DNA of 25,082 nucleotides from an uncultured Bacilli bacterium (GTDB lineage Bacteria > Bacillota_I > Bacilli_A > RF39 > UBA660). Shown here in pieces: positions 1 through 8,452 of this stretch. The notes under the pieces were generated by a model. The model ran no database searches. It saw nothing but the letters and a program-made list of their open reading frames with translations, and had not been told where the DNA came from. Every line of letters begins with the position of its first letter. Position 1 is the stretch's first letter. The position numbers and the translations under genes are program-made. The stretch is taken from positions 1 to 25,082 of the forward strand of contig CALVIQ010000109.1 in assembly GCA_944331815.1 (NCBI GenBank). The letters run 5' to 3'.

Positions 1-82
1 TTGCTATAAGAGCTATGATTGCTAAAATAATAATTACAGCAAGTAACTCAATAAGTGTAAATCCTTTGCGTCTTTTATACAT
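1..82 (-). CDS. Prepilin-type N-terminal cleavage/methylation protein (5' end only)
   Basis: Only the first 27 codons are in the window; the gene runs off the left edge. The start is ATG at 82, behind a good Shine-Dalgarno (GAAAGGAGA). The peptide begins MYKRRKGFTLIELLAV and continues into a hydrophobic helix. This is the type IV prepilin / pseudopilin signature: a short basic leader, cleavage after Gly, methylated Phe+1, and Glu+5. The product would be exported, cut by a PilD/ComC-type peptidase and assembled into a pilus or competence pseudopilus. The N-terminus closely matches the large pilin-like protein at 11033-12742, and the upstream DNA is a near copy of that gene's promoter region, so the two are probably paralogues under shared control. 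The C-terminal domain cannot be seen. Confidence 0.85.
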   Translation of the reverse strand, partial: MYKRRKGFTLIELLAVIIILAIIALIA

Positions 83-131
83 ATATATTCTCCTTTCATT
101 TATCTAAGACTATTATCTTTAACTTAAGTTA

Positions 132-160
132 AGTATACATTATTTTTTTATTTTTGTCTA
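132..160 (-). promoter_or_regulatory. Sigma-A-type promoter of the left prepilin gene
   Basis: On the minus strand TAGACA (160-155) and TATACT (137-132) are separated by exactly 17 bp. The same arrangement, with an almost identical spacer, precedes the second prepilin gene at 12771-12799. The position fits the start codon at 82. Confidence 0.7.
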
Positions 161-205
161 GATATAAATTTCGTGTGTGTGGAAAGTTTTTTAATAATTT
201 AACAA
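139..205. repeat. Duplicated prepilin upstream region, copy 1
   Basis: About 65 bp here match 12778-12845 with only a few substitutions. The repeat covers the promoter spacer, the -35 box, and about 35 bp upstream of the -35 box that includes a CGTGTG tract and GGAAAGTTTTTTAA (plus strand). Conservation upstream of the -35 box suggests a shared regulator site or a recent segmental duplication. Confidence 0.7.
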
Positions 206-225
206 AAAAAATTAATTTCTTAATT
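204..225 (-). terminator. Probable intrinsic terminator after the trxB-like gene
   Basis: Reading the minus strand, AATTAA, a GAAA tetraloop and TTAATT are followed by a run of T. It overlaps the stop codon of the reductase gene. The stem is only six A-T pairs, so confidence is moderate. Confidence 0.4.
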
Positions 226-1081
226 CTTTTTTTATATTTATAGCAGCAATAGTTGCCTCACCTACAGCTGTTGTTAACTGATAAACATCCTTTTTAATAA
301 TATCACCACAAGCAAATATGTAATCTATATTCGTTTTCATTTTATTGTCAACAATTATATAACCATTATCTTTATTTAAATCATTTAAAAAATTGATATT
401 AGGTTCATACCCTATAGAAACAAACATACCATCTATTATAAATGAACCGCAATTAGTAACAATTTCGGTTAATATATCTTTTTCTTTTTTTAATGTTTCT
501 ATTTTGCAATTTAGATGAATTTCAATGTTGTTAATATTATTAATTTTTTCAATTAACCTATCTTCACCTTTAAATGTTGGACCTCTTCCTATAATAATTA
601 CTTTTTTACATATATCTGATAAATAAATAGCTTCTTCTATTGCAGAATTATTATATCCAACAATAGCAACTATTTTATCTTTATATAAATTACCATCACA
701 TAAAGCACAATAACTTATATTTTTTATATCATTTGTATTATCTAATTTACGAGCTTTACGTCCTATCGCTAAAACAACTTTATTTGCAGTTATTTCTTCG
801 ATATCTGTTTTAATAACATGATTACTAATATCGACTACTTTTCCATATCTAATTTCTATACCCAATTCATTAACTTGTTCATAAATTTTATATGCTAAAT
901 CAGGACCTGATATTTTATTAAACCCAGGATAGTTTTCTATAACACTTATTTTATTTAATAAACCACCTGGAGCATCATTATCTAATATTAAAACATTTAC
1001 ATTAGATCTTTTTAAATATATCGCAGTTGTCATTCCAGCTATGCCAGAACCAACTACAACACAATCAAAATCGTATCTCAT
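212..1081 (-). CDS. trxB: Thioredoxin-reductase-like FAD disulfide oxidoreductase
   Basis: This is a flavoprotein of the low-molecular-weight thioredoxin reductase family, about 289 aa and cytosolic. I chose ATG at 1081 because AAGGAG lies just upstream; a longer frame starting at 1138 would add 19 residues the family does not need. Visible parts are the FAD-binding GSGIAG (residues 11-16), the redox pair C125-A-L-C128 followed by DG, and a C-terminal FACGD flavin motif. The second nucleotide-binding domain is unusual. Where NADPH-dependent enzymes have GGGDSA and an HRRxxxR motif, this has GYNNSA (142-147) and GRGPTFK (165-171). Loss of both suggests it does not use NADPH in the usual way. 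It may resemble the ferredoxin-dependent flavin thioredoxin reductases described in clostridia. Its start overlaps the end of lgt by 17 bp, so the two are probably co-transcribed. Confidence 0.85.
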   Translation of the reverse strand: MRYDFDCVVVGSGIAGMTTAIYLKRSNVNVLILDNDAPGGLLNKISVIENYPGFNKISGPDLAYKIYEQVNELGIEIRYGKVVDISNHVIKTDIEEITANKVVLAIGRKARKLDNTNDIKNISYCALCDGNLYKDKIVAIVGYNNSAIEEAIYLSDICKKVIIIGRGPTFKGEDRLIEKINNINNIEIHLNCKIETLKKEKDILTEIVTNCGSFIIDGMFVSIGYEPNINFLNDLNKDNGYIIVDNKMKTNIDYIFACGDIIKKDVYQLTTAVGEATIAAINIKKELRN

Positions 1082-1880
1082 CGATATTCTCCTTATCATT
1101 ATATTGATTATTAAACACTGTTCCTTTAGATTTAACAATTAAAATTATTAAACCACTTATAATTAAAATTAAAGAAACAATTTGAGCTATTTTAAAATTA
1201 AAGAACATTAAACTATCCGTTCTTAATCCTTCAATAATATATCTTCCAATACCATACCATGCTAAATATAAAGCAGTAACTTGACCAATTTTACAATATT
1301 TTCTTCTTCTAAATATCAATAATAATACAAAACCTATTAAACACCAAATTGATTCATATAAAAAAGTTGGTTGATAATATGTTCCATTTATTTTCATTCC
1401 TTCAATTATAAAATTAGGTAAATGTAAAGATTGTAAAAATGTTAATGTTGTTGCTGGACCATGAGCTTCACCATTAAAGAAATTACCCCATCTACCGATT
1501 GCTTGACCAATTAATAATCCTACTACTATTATATCCAACATTCTAAATGTATTAACCTTATATTTTTTTGTATAAATAATTATAACTATTAAACCAAATA
1601 TTATTCCACCATGAATAGCTAATCCACCTTCCCATATTTTAAGTATATCTAATAAGTGGTTACTATAATATTGCCATTCAAATACAACATAATATAATCT
1701 TGCTCCAATTACACCAAATATTATTGTATATAAAATTAAATTTATTATATAATCTTCTGGTATTTTAAATCTCTTTGCTTCTTTTATTATTAAAGAACCT
1801 CCAATAAAAACACCTAATAATATCATAATTGAATACCAATAAATTTTTATAATTCCTAAATCTAATAATACAGGATTCAT
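1065..1880 (-). CDS. lgt: Prolipoprotein diacylglyceryl transferase
   Basis: Lgt transfers diacylglycerol from phosphatidylglycerol to the lipobox cysteine of prolipoproteins at the outer face of the cytoplasmic membrane, the first step of lipoprotein maturation. The 271-aa product has about seven hydrophobic segments. It carries GGLAIHGG and the family signature GRWGNFFNGEAHG, which contains the conserved Arg, Asn and Glu. The length is typical. The ATG at 1880 has AGAAAGGA upstream. The gene ends with TGA inside the start region of trxB, which supports TGA as a true stop: reading through would run out of frame deep into trxB. The YidC encoded at 17964-18971 carries a lipobox and is a likely substrate. 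Confidence 0.96.
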   Translation of the reverse strand: MNPVLLDLGIIKIYWYSIMILLGVFIGGSLIIKEAKRFKIPEDYIINLILYTIIFGVIGARLYYVVFEWQYYSNHLLDILKIWEGGLAIHGGIIFGLIVIIIYTKKYKVNTFRMLDIIVVGLLIGQAIGRWGNFFNGEAHGPATTLTFLQSLHLPNFIIEGMKINGTYYQPTFLYESIWCLIGFVLLLIFRRRKYCKIGQVTALYLAWYGIGRYIIEGLRTDSLMFFNFKIAQIVSLILIISGLIILIVKSKGTVFNNQYNDKENIDEIRF

Positions 1881-1902
1881 TTCATCATTCCTTTCTATAA
1901 TA

Positions 1903-1911
1903 ATTATACCA
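1903..1911 (-). promoter_or_regulatory. Extended -10 promoter for lgt-trxB
   Basis: The minus strand reads TGGTATAAT, a perfect extended -10 element, 23 bp before the lgt start. I see no clear -35 box. It suggests that lgt-trxB can be transcribed apart from uvrB. Confidence 0.55.
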
Positions 1912-1945
1912 CAAAATTTCTAGTATTTTTTATCAAAAAAAGACA

Positions 1946-3889
1946 CTATAATTCACTTTTATATTCAAACAATATATCTCTTAATTCCATAGCTCTTTCA
2001 AAATCTAAATTTTTAGCTGCTTCTTTCATTTCTCTTTCAATATCAATCATTAATTTTTGTTTATCTTTCTTAGATATTTTTTCTTTTTCAATTTCTTTAT
2101 TATTTGTAACAACTTCTCTTATTTCTTTAATAATAGTTTTAGGTATTATATTATGTTTAATATTATATTCTTCTTGAATTTTTCTTCTTCTATTTGTTTC
2201 TTTAATAGCTTTATCCATAGAATCACTAATGGTATCAGCATACATAATTACTTTACCATTAGCATTCCTTGCAGCTCTTCCTATTGTTTGAATTAAACTT
2301 CGTTCACTTCTTAAAAATCCTTGTTTATCAGCATCTAAAATAGCAACTAAACTTACTTCCGGTATATCTAATCCTTCTCTTAGTAAGTTAATGCCTACTA
2401 AAACATCATATTTACCTTTTCTTAAATCATTAATAATTCTTAATCTTTCTAATGTTTTAACTTCGGTATGTAAATATGCTACTTTAATATCTATTTTCTT
2501 TAGATAATTAGTTAATTCTTCTGCCATTCTTATAGTTAAAGTAGTAATTAAAGTCCTTTCATTTTTATTTATTTGATTATTTATTTCATTTACTAAATCA
2601 TCTATTTGATTTTTTGATTTTCTTACTTCTATAATTGGATCTAGTAGTCCAGTAGGTCTAATTATTTGTTCTACAAATTTATAATTTGTTTTTTCTAATT
2701 CATAATCGCCAGGTGTTGCTGATACACAAATTACTTGATTTATTTTACTTTCAAATTCATTAAACTTTAAAGGTCTATTATCTAATGCACTAGGTAATCT
2801 AAATCCATAATTAACCAAAACTTCTTTTCTAGCTCTATCTCCATTATACATTCCTCTTACTTGAGGTAAGGTTACATGTGATTCATCAACTACCATTAAA
2901 AAATCTTTATCAAAAAAATCAATTAAAGTAGTAGGGGTTGCTCCTGGTTCTTTTAAAGCAATATGTCTAGAATAATTTTCGACACCTCTACAAAAACCTG
3001 TTTCCTCTAACATTTCTAAATCATAATTAGTTCTTTCTTGTAATCTTTGATATTCTAATAATTTATTTTCACTTTTAAATTTTTCTAATTGTTGTTCTAG
3101 TTCTTCTCTTATATTTTTAATAGCAATCTTTAACTTATCTTCACTAGTTACGAAATGACTTGCAGGAAAGATTGATATAGATTTTTTATTATTTATTATT
3201 TTATTAGTTAATATATCGACTTCTAATATTTTATCTATTTCATCACCAAAAAACTCTATTCTAATAGCATGGTTGTGTTGGTTTATAGGCACTATTTCTA
3301 ATATATCTCCTCTTACTCGAAATGATCCTCTTTTTAAATCTAAATTATTTCTTTCATATAACATTTCAACTAATTTTTCTAATATTTCATTTCTTTCTAC
3401 ATTATCACCAACATTTAAAGTCAACATTTTATTTTTATATTCTTCTTTTTCACCAATACCATATATACATGATACAGAAGCCACTACTATGACATCACGT
3501 CTATTTAATAAAGAAGATGTGGCAGAATGTCTTAATTCATCAATTTCATCATTAATAGAAGCATCTTTTTCAATATATGTATCAGTTTTAGCTACATAAG
3601 CTTCTGGCTGATAATAGTCATAATAAGATACAAAATATTCAACTCTATTATTTGGAAATAATTCTTTTAATTCTGCATATAATTGACCTGCTAAAGTTTT
3701 GTTGTGAGCTAAAACTAATGTAGGTTTATTAACTTCTTTAATTACATTAGCAATTGTAAAAGTTTTACCAGTTCCAGTAGCACCTAATAAAACTTGATAT
3801 TTTTTCTTATTATTTATACCATCTACTAATTCTTTTATTGCTTCCGGTTGATCACCGCTTGGTTTATATTTAGATACTAATTCAAACAT
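1946..3889 (-). CDS. uvrB: UvrABC system protein B (excinuclease subunit)
   Basis: UvrB receives damaged DNA from UvrA, opens it with its beta-hairpin and recruits UvrC for incision in nucleotide excision repair. The 647-aa length is normal. Visible parts are Walker A GATGTGKT (near residues 36-43), the beta-hairpin segment [10 protein letters not shown], motif II DESH, the helicase C-terminal segment [23 protein letters not shown], and a C-terminal UVR coiled-coil ([18 protein letters not shown]). I start it at ATG 3889, where [15 protein letters not shown] matches the family and GGTGA lies seven bases upstream; the in-frame ATG at 3901 would place that site inside the gene. It ends with TAG. 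uvrA is not in the window. lgt follows 65 bp downstream. Confidence 0.97.
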   Translation of the reverse strand: MFELVSKYKPSGDQPEAIKELVDGINNKKKYQVLLGATGTGKTFTIANVIKEVNKPTLVLAHNKTLAGQLYAELKELFPNNRVEYFVSYYDYYQPEAYVAKTDTYIEKDASINDEIDELRHSATSSLLNRRDVIVVASVSCIYGIGEKEEYKNKMLTLNVGDNVERNEILEKLVEMLYERNNLDLKRGSFRVRGDILEIVPINQHNHAIRIEFFGDEIDKILEVDILTNKIINNKKSISIFPASHFVTSEDKLKIAIKNIREELEQQLEKFKSENKLLEYQRLQERTNYDLEMLEETGFCRGVENYSRHIALKEPGATPTTLIDFFDKDFLMVVDESHVTLPQVRGMYNGDRARKEVLVNYGFRLPSALDNRPLKFNEFESKINQVICVSATPGDYELEKTNYKFVEQIIRPTGLLDPIIEVRKSKNQIDDLVNEINNQINKNERTLITTLTIRMAEELTNYLKKIDIKVAYLHTEVKTLERLRIINDLRKGKYDVLVGINLLREGLDIPEVSLVAILDADKQGFLRSERSLIQTIGRAARNANGKVIMYADTISDSMDKAIKETNRRRKIQEEYNIKHNIIPKTIIKEIREVVTNNKEIEKEKISKKDKQKLMIDIEREMKEAAKNLDFERAMELRDILFEYKSEL

Positions 3890-3949
3890 ATATATCACCA
3901 TTTAATATTATATATCATTTTTAGCAAAAGAAAAAGGTAATTAAATACC

Positions 3950-5416
3950 TTATTTTTCAATTTTAAATATAACTTGATATGAATCTTCAAAATCTATTTC
4001 TTCTACATCAACATTGAATCCATATTTTTCTAATGTATTTTCACATTCTCTAATTGTATTTAAAGCTACACGCATATTTGGAACTGCTGCTTTTATAGTT
4101 GAATTTGCAGTTGGTTCTGAAATATTACTAGCTGGAGCATTGAATGTTTCAACACTAGTATTTCCAATATTTGTTGATGGTTCTATTGGTTGATCTATAA
4201 CTGGAATACTATCAGTTGAAGGAGCAATTGGTACATCATATATTGGAGTTTCTGATACACCTGTTGTTTCGGTTGAAGTTGTTGGTATTTCTGAAGCACT
4301 TGACACTTCAAATCCAGTTGGCATACTTGATTCTGCTGGAGCGCTTGGTACTTCAAATCCAGTTGGCATACTTGGTTCTGCAGGAGCACTTGGTACTTCA
4401 AATCCAGTTGGCACACTTGGTTCTGCTGGAGCACTTGGCATTACTGAAGTATCTGGTATAGTTGGTGCTTCAAATGCTGGTGTAGTTGAATTATTATTTA
4501 CAGAATTATCCATATTATTAAAGAATTTTTCAAAATTAAATGTATCATTTTGTTTAGGTTGTTCAATTGGTTGATCAAAGAAATTAAAAAACTTACCTGT
4601 TGGTTCTACATGTTGTGGTTCTTGTTTTGGTTCATTAGTTTGTAATAATTGTTCCATATTAACAACTGGTTTTTCTGGTTTTATAATATCTTGAGCATTA
4701 TTTTCTATAGCATCAATATTCATAAATCCTGGTGCTACTGTAGCATTGTCTGGTATTTGAACAACTTCTTCTGGTTTAAAATTATCTGGTACATTATTTA
4801 TTTCTGGTATATTGTTATTCATTTTATCTATCTCCTCATCTGTTTTTCTAACTGTTAATCTTTCGTTAATAATTCTATTTAACATTTCAACTTGTTTATT
4901 TTCATCTTTTATTTTTAATAATGATCTAGCATGTCTTTCAGATATTTTATTTTCTAATAGTGCTTCTTGAACATCATCTGATAAATTAAGCAATCTTAAT
5001 GTATTAGCTATAGCAGACTGAGATTTACCTACTTTTTTAGCTAATTCTTCTTGATTAATATAGCCCATATCTAATATTTTTTTATAAGATACAGCTTTTT
5101 CAATTGGCGTTAAATCTTCTCTTTGAACATTTTCAATTAAAGCTATTTCGACACTATCTTTATCATTTAATTCAGATATAATAGCAGGTATAGTCTGTTT
5201 TCCTGCAACTTTGCTTGCTTTATATCTTCTTTCACCAGCTATTATCTCATATTTATTACCAATTTGTCTAACTACAATTGGTTGAATTACTCCATATTTC
5301 TGAATTGATAAAGCTAATTCATTAATAGCATTTTCATCAAACTTAATACGGGGTTGAAATCTATTTGGTAATACATCTGATAGATTTAATTCAACTACTT
5401 TTCTTTCATTGTGCAT
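3950..5416 (-). CDS. parB: ParB/Noc-family DNA-binding protein with long Pro/Ser/Thr-rich linker
   Basis: Residues 1-200 are a ParB/Noc/Spo0J core: LPNRFQPR, the CTP-binding motif GERRYKA, IENVQRED, and a helix-turn-helix around EELAKKVGKSQSAIANTLRLL. The wording is closest to Noc, the nucleoid occlusion factor, and no parA partner is next to it, but Spo0J-type ParB cannot be excluded. The Noc membrane-targeting N-terminal helix is not evident. Residues about 205-430 are a low-complexity linker rich in Pro, Ser, Thr and Glu, with three 15-aa repeats (see 4305-4439). The last 60 residues form a small folded domain, probably for dimerisation. At 488 aa it is far longer than the usual 280-300 aa. 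The ATG at 5416 lies behind AGGAAGGGG. The promoter carries TTGGGAAAT repeats that could be its own binding sites. Confidence 0.9.
   Translation of the reverse strand: MHNERKVVELNLSDVLPNRFQPRIKFDENAINELALSIQKYGVIQPIVVRQIGNKYEIIAGERRYKASKVAGKQTIPAIISELNDKDSVEIALIENVQREDLTPIEKAVSYKKILDMGYINQEELAKKVGKSQSAIANTLRLLNLSDDVQEALLENKISERHARSLLKIKDENKQVEMLNRIINERLTVRKTDEEIDKMNNNIPEINNVPDNFKPEEVVQIPDNATVAPGFMNIDAIENNAQDIIKPEKPVVNMEQLLQTNEPKQEPQHVEPTGKFFNFFDQPIEQPKQNDTFNFEKFFNNMDNSVNNNSTTPAFEAPTIPDTSVMPSAPAEPSVPTGFEVPSAPAEPSMPTGFEVPSAPAESSMPTGFEVSSASEIPTTSTETTGVSETPIYDVPIAPSTDSIPVIDQPIEPSTNIGNTSVETFNAPASNISEPTANSTIKAAVPNMRVALNTIRECENTLEKYGFNVDVEEIDFEDSYQVIFKIEK
4305..4439 (-). repeat. Three tandem 45-bp repeats inside parB
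   Basis: Near-identical units begin at 4305, 4350 and 4395. Each encodes a variant of PTGFEVPSAPAEPSM. The exact 45-bp period keeps the frame, so copy number can change by slippage without breaking the gene. Confidence 0.9.
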
Positions 5417-5450
5417 ACAAAAAACCCCTTCCTAATTCTTTTACAATAAA

Positions 5451-5479
5451 ATAATACTATATTTTGGGAAATAATGCAA
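5451..5479 (-). promoter_or_regulatory. Promoter of parB
   Basis: On the minus strand TTGCAT (5479-5474) and TATTAT (5456-5451) are 17 bp apart. One TTGGGAAAT element lies within the spacer, in inverted orientation relative to transcription, which fits autoregulation. Confidence 0.5.
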
Positions 5480-5503
5480 TAGTTTTTGGGAAATTTGGGA
5501 AAT
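5464..5503 (+). promoter_or_regulatory. Three direct TTGGGAAAT elements, possible Noc/ParB half-sites
   Basis: The 9-mer TTGGGAAAT occurs at 5464-5472, 5486-5494 and 5495-5503. GGGAAAT is one half of the known Noc site ATTTCCCGGGAAAT. The same 9-mer occurs inverted at 21629-21637 (oriC) and 23077-23085 (end of dnaA). I see no full palindromic site. Confidence 0.45.
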
Positions 5504-5577
5504 AATTTTAAATATTAATAAATATTTACTATTTTAAACAAAATATGTTATTATATATTAAGATGGGAGTAGATATT

Positions 5578-5874
5578 ATGGACTTTAAATACATAACAAA
5601 ATTTTATAATAAATTAGTTAATTTAACAAAACAACATTTATTTATCGGAATTACAAATGAATGGATTGTCGATAATTTTTATTTGCTAGTTGAAAAAAAT
5701 GATTTAATCAAAAACTTTAAAAAAAATAAAAAACAAAAAAAATATTTAACTGATAAATTAATTTTAATGTTAGTAACAATTTTAGAAAATAGAAATTATA
5801 AAATTGATGAAAATATTTTAATTGATGACATAAACAATTACTGTAAAGAAAATAATATTAAATTAATTTATTAA
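5578..5874 (+). CDS. Fragment 1: N-terminus of the degraded glucan synthase
   Basis: This 98-codon fragment starts at ATG 5578, with GGGAG eight bases upstream. The segment ITNEWIVDNFYLLVEK matches the conserved start of cyclic glucan synthases (a W-DNxxxVEE pattern). It ends at a TAA that interrupts the frame; the next codons continue the family sequence. Alone it has no known activity. It reads away from parB, with 161 bp between the two start codons. Confidence 0.6.
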   Translation: MDFKYITKFYNKLVNLTKQHLFIGITNEWIVDNFYLLVEKNDLIKNFKKNKKQKKYLTDKLILMLVTILENRNYKIDENILIDDINNYCKENNIKLIY

Positions 5875-5913
5875 GAATTAGAAATTATTCCTATTATTTT
5901 AAATATCATTTTA

Positions 5914-6630
5914 ATGAAGAAGATAAAAGATATTTGTATTATTGAAAATAATAAAATTAATGAACAAAAAAAAATAGATAAACTAATTAAAAATTTTAAT
6001 CCAAATAATTTAAAAGATATTATTAATTATTCAGCATATACTATTGTTTATTTTAGTGAACAGATTAAAAAAATTAAAAATTCTAATAATATATTTAAAT
6101 TATTTAATAAGACTTTAGAAAATAATAATCTTTCTTTAAGGAAGTTAATTAATGAAGAACATTTAAATAATACTAATGAAAACATCTTAATCAATAATAT
6201 ATTTTATAGTATTAAGAAAGTTGACTTAATTGAAATTGAAAATTTATTTCATAATTTATGTGAAATTGAAAATATTTTAAATGAAGATCCGTATTATCAC
6301 TTAATGACAAAAGAAACAAAAATTTTATATCGAAAACAATTATTTAAAATTGCTAATAAAAAAAAGCAAGATATGTTCAAATGTGCTAAAGAATTAATTA
6401 AAGAAGATAAAAATATCGGTAATGTGTTATTTAAACACAAAAACAACAATATTAAAACTATAATTTATTTATTGATTGTTTTATCTTTAAGTATTGTTTT
6501 TACTTTGATTTTAACTAATTTTTTTATTATAAACAAAATACTAGGATTTGTTATTTTATTTATTCCAGTTAGTGAAATAGTTATTACATTTATTAATAAA
6601 ATATATTTAAAGCTATATCCTAAGAGATAG
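5914..6630 (+). CDS. Fragment 2: N-terminal region and membrane segments of the degraded glucan synthase
   Basis: The open frame actually begins right after the TAA at 5872-5874; ATG 5914 is merely the first Met and has no clear Shine-Dalgarno. The segment with IENILNEDPYYHLM and ETKILYRKQLFKIA matches the family pattern of DP-x-YxxM followed by TRxxYRxxxExIA. Two hydrophobic helices follow (around residues 180-230), ending with a segment equivalent to the family's SE-VxxxN. The frame closes with TAG just where the glycosyltransferase domain should begin. Confidence 0.6.
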   Translation: MKKIKDICIIENNKINEQKKIDKLIKNFNPNNLKDIINYSAYTIVYFSEQIKKIKNSNNIFKLFNKTLENNNLSLRKLINEEHLNNTNENILINNIFYSIKKVDLIEIENLFHNLCEIENILNEDPYYHLMTKETKILYRKQLFKIANKKKQDMFKCAKELIKEDKNIGNVLFKHKNNNIKTIIYLLIVLSLSIVFTLILTNFFIINKILGFVILFIPVSEIVITFINKIYLKLYPKR

Positions 6631-6673
6631 TGATAATCATTATTATTTTATAAATAAATTATTAACTGATGAT

Positions 6674-8416
6674 GTGGAAAATTCTAGTTTTGAAACTAAT
6701 AGAGAAAATTTTATTGGTCGAAATCATAATAGTTCTAATCCAATTGCTTTAAATAAAACTTTAACTAATCAAGATGGAACTTGTGTTGATCCAATTGTTA
6801 GTTTAAGAAATAAAATTACTATTAAAGCTAATGATGAAAAAACTATTTATTTAATAGTTGGTTTTGGTAAATCTAAAGAACAAGTATTAGATATAGTTAG
6901 TACATTTTCTAATGAAGAAAATATATTAGAAAAAGGATTTGAAGTAGCAACCCTAATGAGTAATGTTACTAATAAAATGGTTAATATTACTGGTAGAGAT
7001 ATGAGAGTATTCAATACTTTATTAAATTACTTATATCAAACTAGTCATATTGCAATTACTAAAGAAAGAATTAAAACTTTATCTTTAAATAAATTAAATC
7101 AAACAAATTTATGGAAATTTGGTATTTCAGGAGATCGTCCAATTATTTATCTTAGTATTAATAATTTAGATGATTTAAGTTTAACTAAAGAATTATTACA
7201 TTTATTTGAATATTATAAAAGTAAATCTATATTTATCGATTTAATTATATTAAATAATTGTGATGATAAAGAAATTATTACTAAAGAAATTGATGATGAA
7301 AAATATCATATGTATGCTTTAAATAGTTTCAATAAAACACCAGGTAATATATATTTAATAGATAATAATGATGTTAATGAAGATGAGATAAACTTATTTA
7401 AAACTGTTGCTCGTATTTATATAGATAGTAATAAATTCCATTCATTAGAAGAATTTGTTAATGACTTACAAAAATCTAATACGATAAGTAGAAGAGATAT
7501 AGTTAAAAATGTAAATAGTTTACCTATATCTTATGATAATCTTACTTTTTACAATGGATATGGAGGATTTAGTAAAAATGGCAAAAAATATATAATTACT
7601 AATCCTGATACTCCTTTAATCTGGAACAATGTTATAACAAATCCTACTTTTGGAACAATTATATCTAATAATCAAACAGGATTTACTTATTATAAAAATA
7701 GTAGAGAATATAAATTAACTTCTTGGACTAATGATTTAATATTATTAGATATGTCTGAGGGTATTAAAATTAATGATACTAATTTAAAATATAGTACAAC
7801 TGAAGTAAGTTTTGGTAAAAATGTCTACTTAGGTAAATATAAAGATTATGATTTAAAACTAACCCAATTTGTATCAATTAGTGATCCTGTTAAATTTTAT
7901 AAATTAAAAATTAAAAATAATAATACTCATAAACAAAGAATAGTATTAAAATATTGGATAAATCCTTGTTTAGGAGTTACTGAAGAAAAAACAAGTCGTT
8001 ATATTTTAAGTGAAATTAAAGATAACTATGTTACATTAAAGAATAAATATAGTGAGCACTTTTCTAATTTAGTTACATTTATGAGTTGTACTAATAAAAT
8101 AAGTGATTATAATGTTAAAAGAATTTTAAATAAAGAAATCGAAACATCGATTTATATCGATTCTAAAGAAGAAGTTGAACTTTCATTTATCTTAGGTTGT
8201 AGTGAAGAAGAAAATGTAGCTAATTTGTTAAGTAAATATGATATTAAAACAATTAATAAAGAAGAAAAAATTGTTGAAACATATTGGCAAAATATGCTAG
8301 AAAATATTCAAGTAAAAACACCAGATGATAGTTTTAACTATATGGTTAATGGTTGGCTAGCTTATCAAAATATATCATCAAGATTGTATGCTAAAGCTGG
8401 TTTCTATCAAGTTTGA
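6674..8416 (+). CDS. Fragment 3: GH94 N-terminal beta-sandwich region
   Basis: This 580-codon segment is open from 6611; GTG 6674 is the first possible start and lacks a Shine-Dalgarno. It begins with SFETNRENFIGRNHNSSNPI, the typical opening of the carbohydrate-binding domain that precedes the GH94 catalytic barrel. It includes DPIVSLRNK and YNGYGGFSKNGKKYII, the last being an NGxGGF-type sequence typical of the family. It ends at TGA 8414-8416, one codon before the conserved GAYGYRDQLQD. TGG encodes Trp throughout the segment, so reading this TGA as Trp is not favoured. Confidence 0.65.
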   Translation: MENSSFETNRENFIGRNHNSSNPIALNKTLTNQDGTCVDPIVSLRNKITIKANDEKTIYLIVGFGKSKEQVLDIVSTFSNEENILEKGFEVATLMSNVTNKMVNITGRDMRVFNTLLNYLYQTSHIAITKERIKTLSLNKLNQTNLWKFGISGDRPIIYLSINNLDDLSLTKELLHLFEYYKSKSIFIDLIILNNCDDKEIITKEIDDEKYHMYALNSFNKTPGNIYLIDNNDVNEDEINLFKTVARIYIDSNKFHSLEEFVNDLQKSNTISRRDIVKNVNSLPISYDNLTFYNGYGGFSKNGKKYIITNPDTPLIWNNVITNPTFGTIISNNQTGFTYYKNSREYKLTSWTNDLILLDMSEGIKINDTNLKYSTTEVSFGKNVYLGKYKDYDLKLTQFVSISDPVKFYKLKIKNNNTHKQRIVLKYWINPCLGVTEEKTSRYILSEIKDNYVTLKNKYSEHFSNLVTFMSCTNKISDYNVKRILNKEIETSIYIDSKEEVELSFILGCSEEENVANLLSKYDIKTINKEEKIVETYWQNMLENIQVKTPDDSFNYMVNGWLAYQNISSRLYAKAGFYQV

Positions 8417-8452
8417 GGAGCATATGGTTATCGTGATCAATTACAAGATGCT

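Noticed and set aside
1065..1138. A longer trxB start at 1138.
   Set aside because: The extra 19 residues precede a canonical FAD-binding N-terminus, overlap lgt more deeply, and the good Shine-Dalgarno lies just before ATG 1081.
8414..8416. Reassignment of TGA to tryptophan (code 4), suggested by the in-frame TGA in the GH94 gene.
   Set aside because: dnaA, lgt and the HD gene end with TGA at normal family ends; Trp is encoded by TGG throughout; the position is Ser or Gly in the family; and the same gene has an in-frame TAA and a frameshift.
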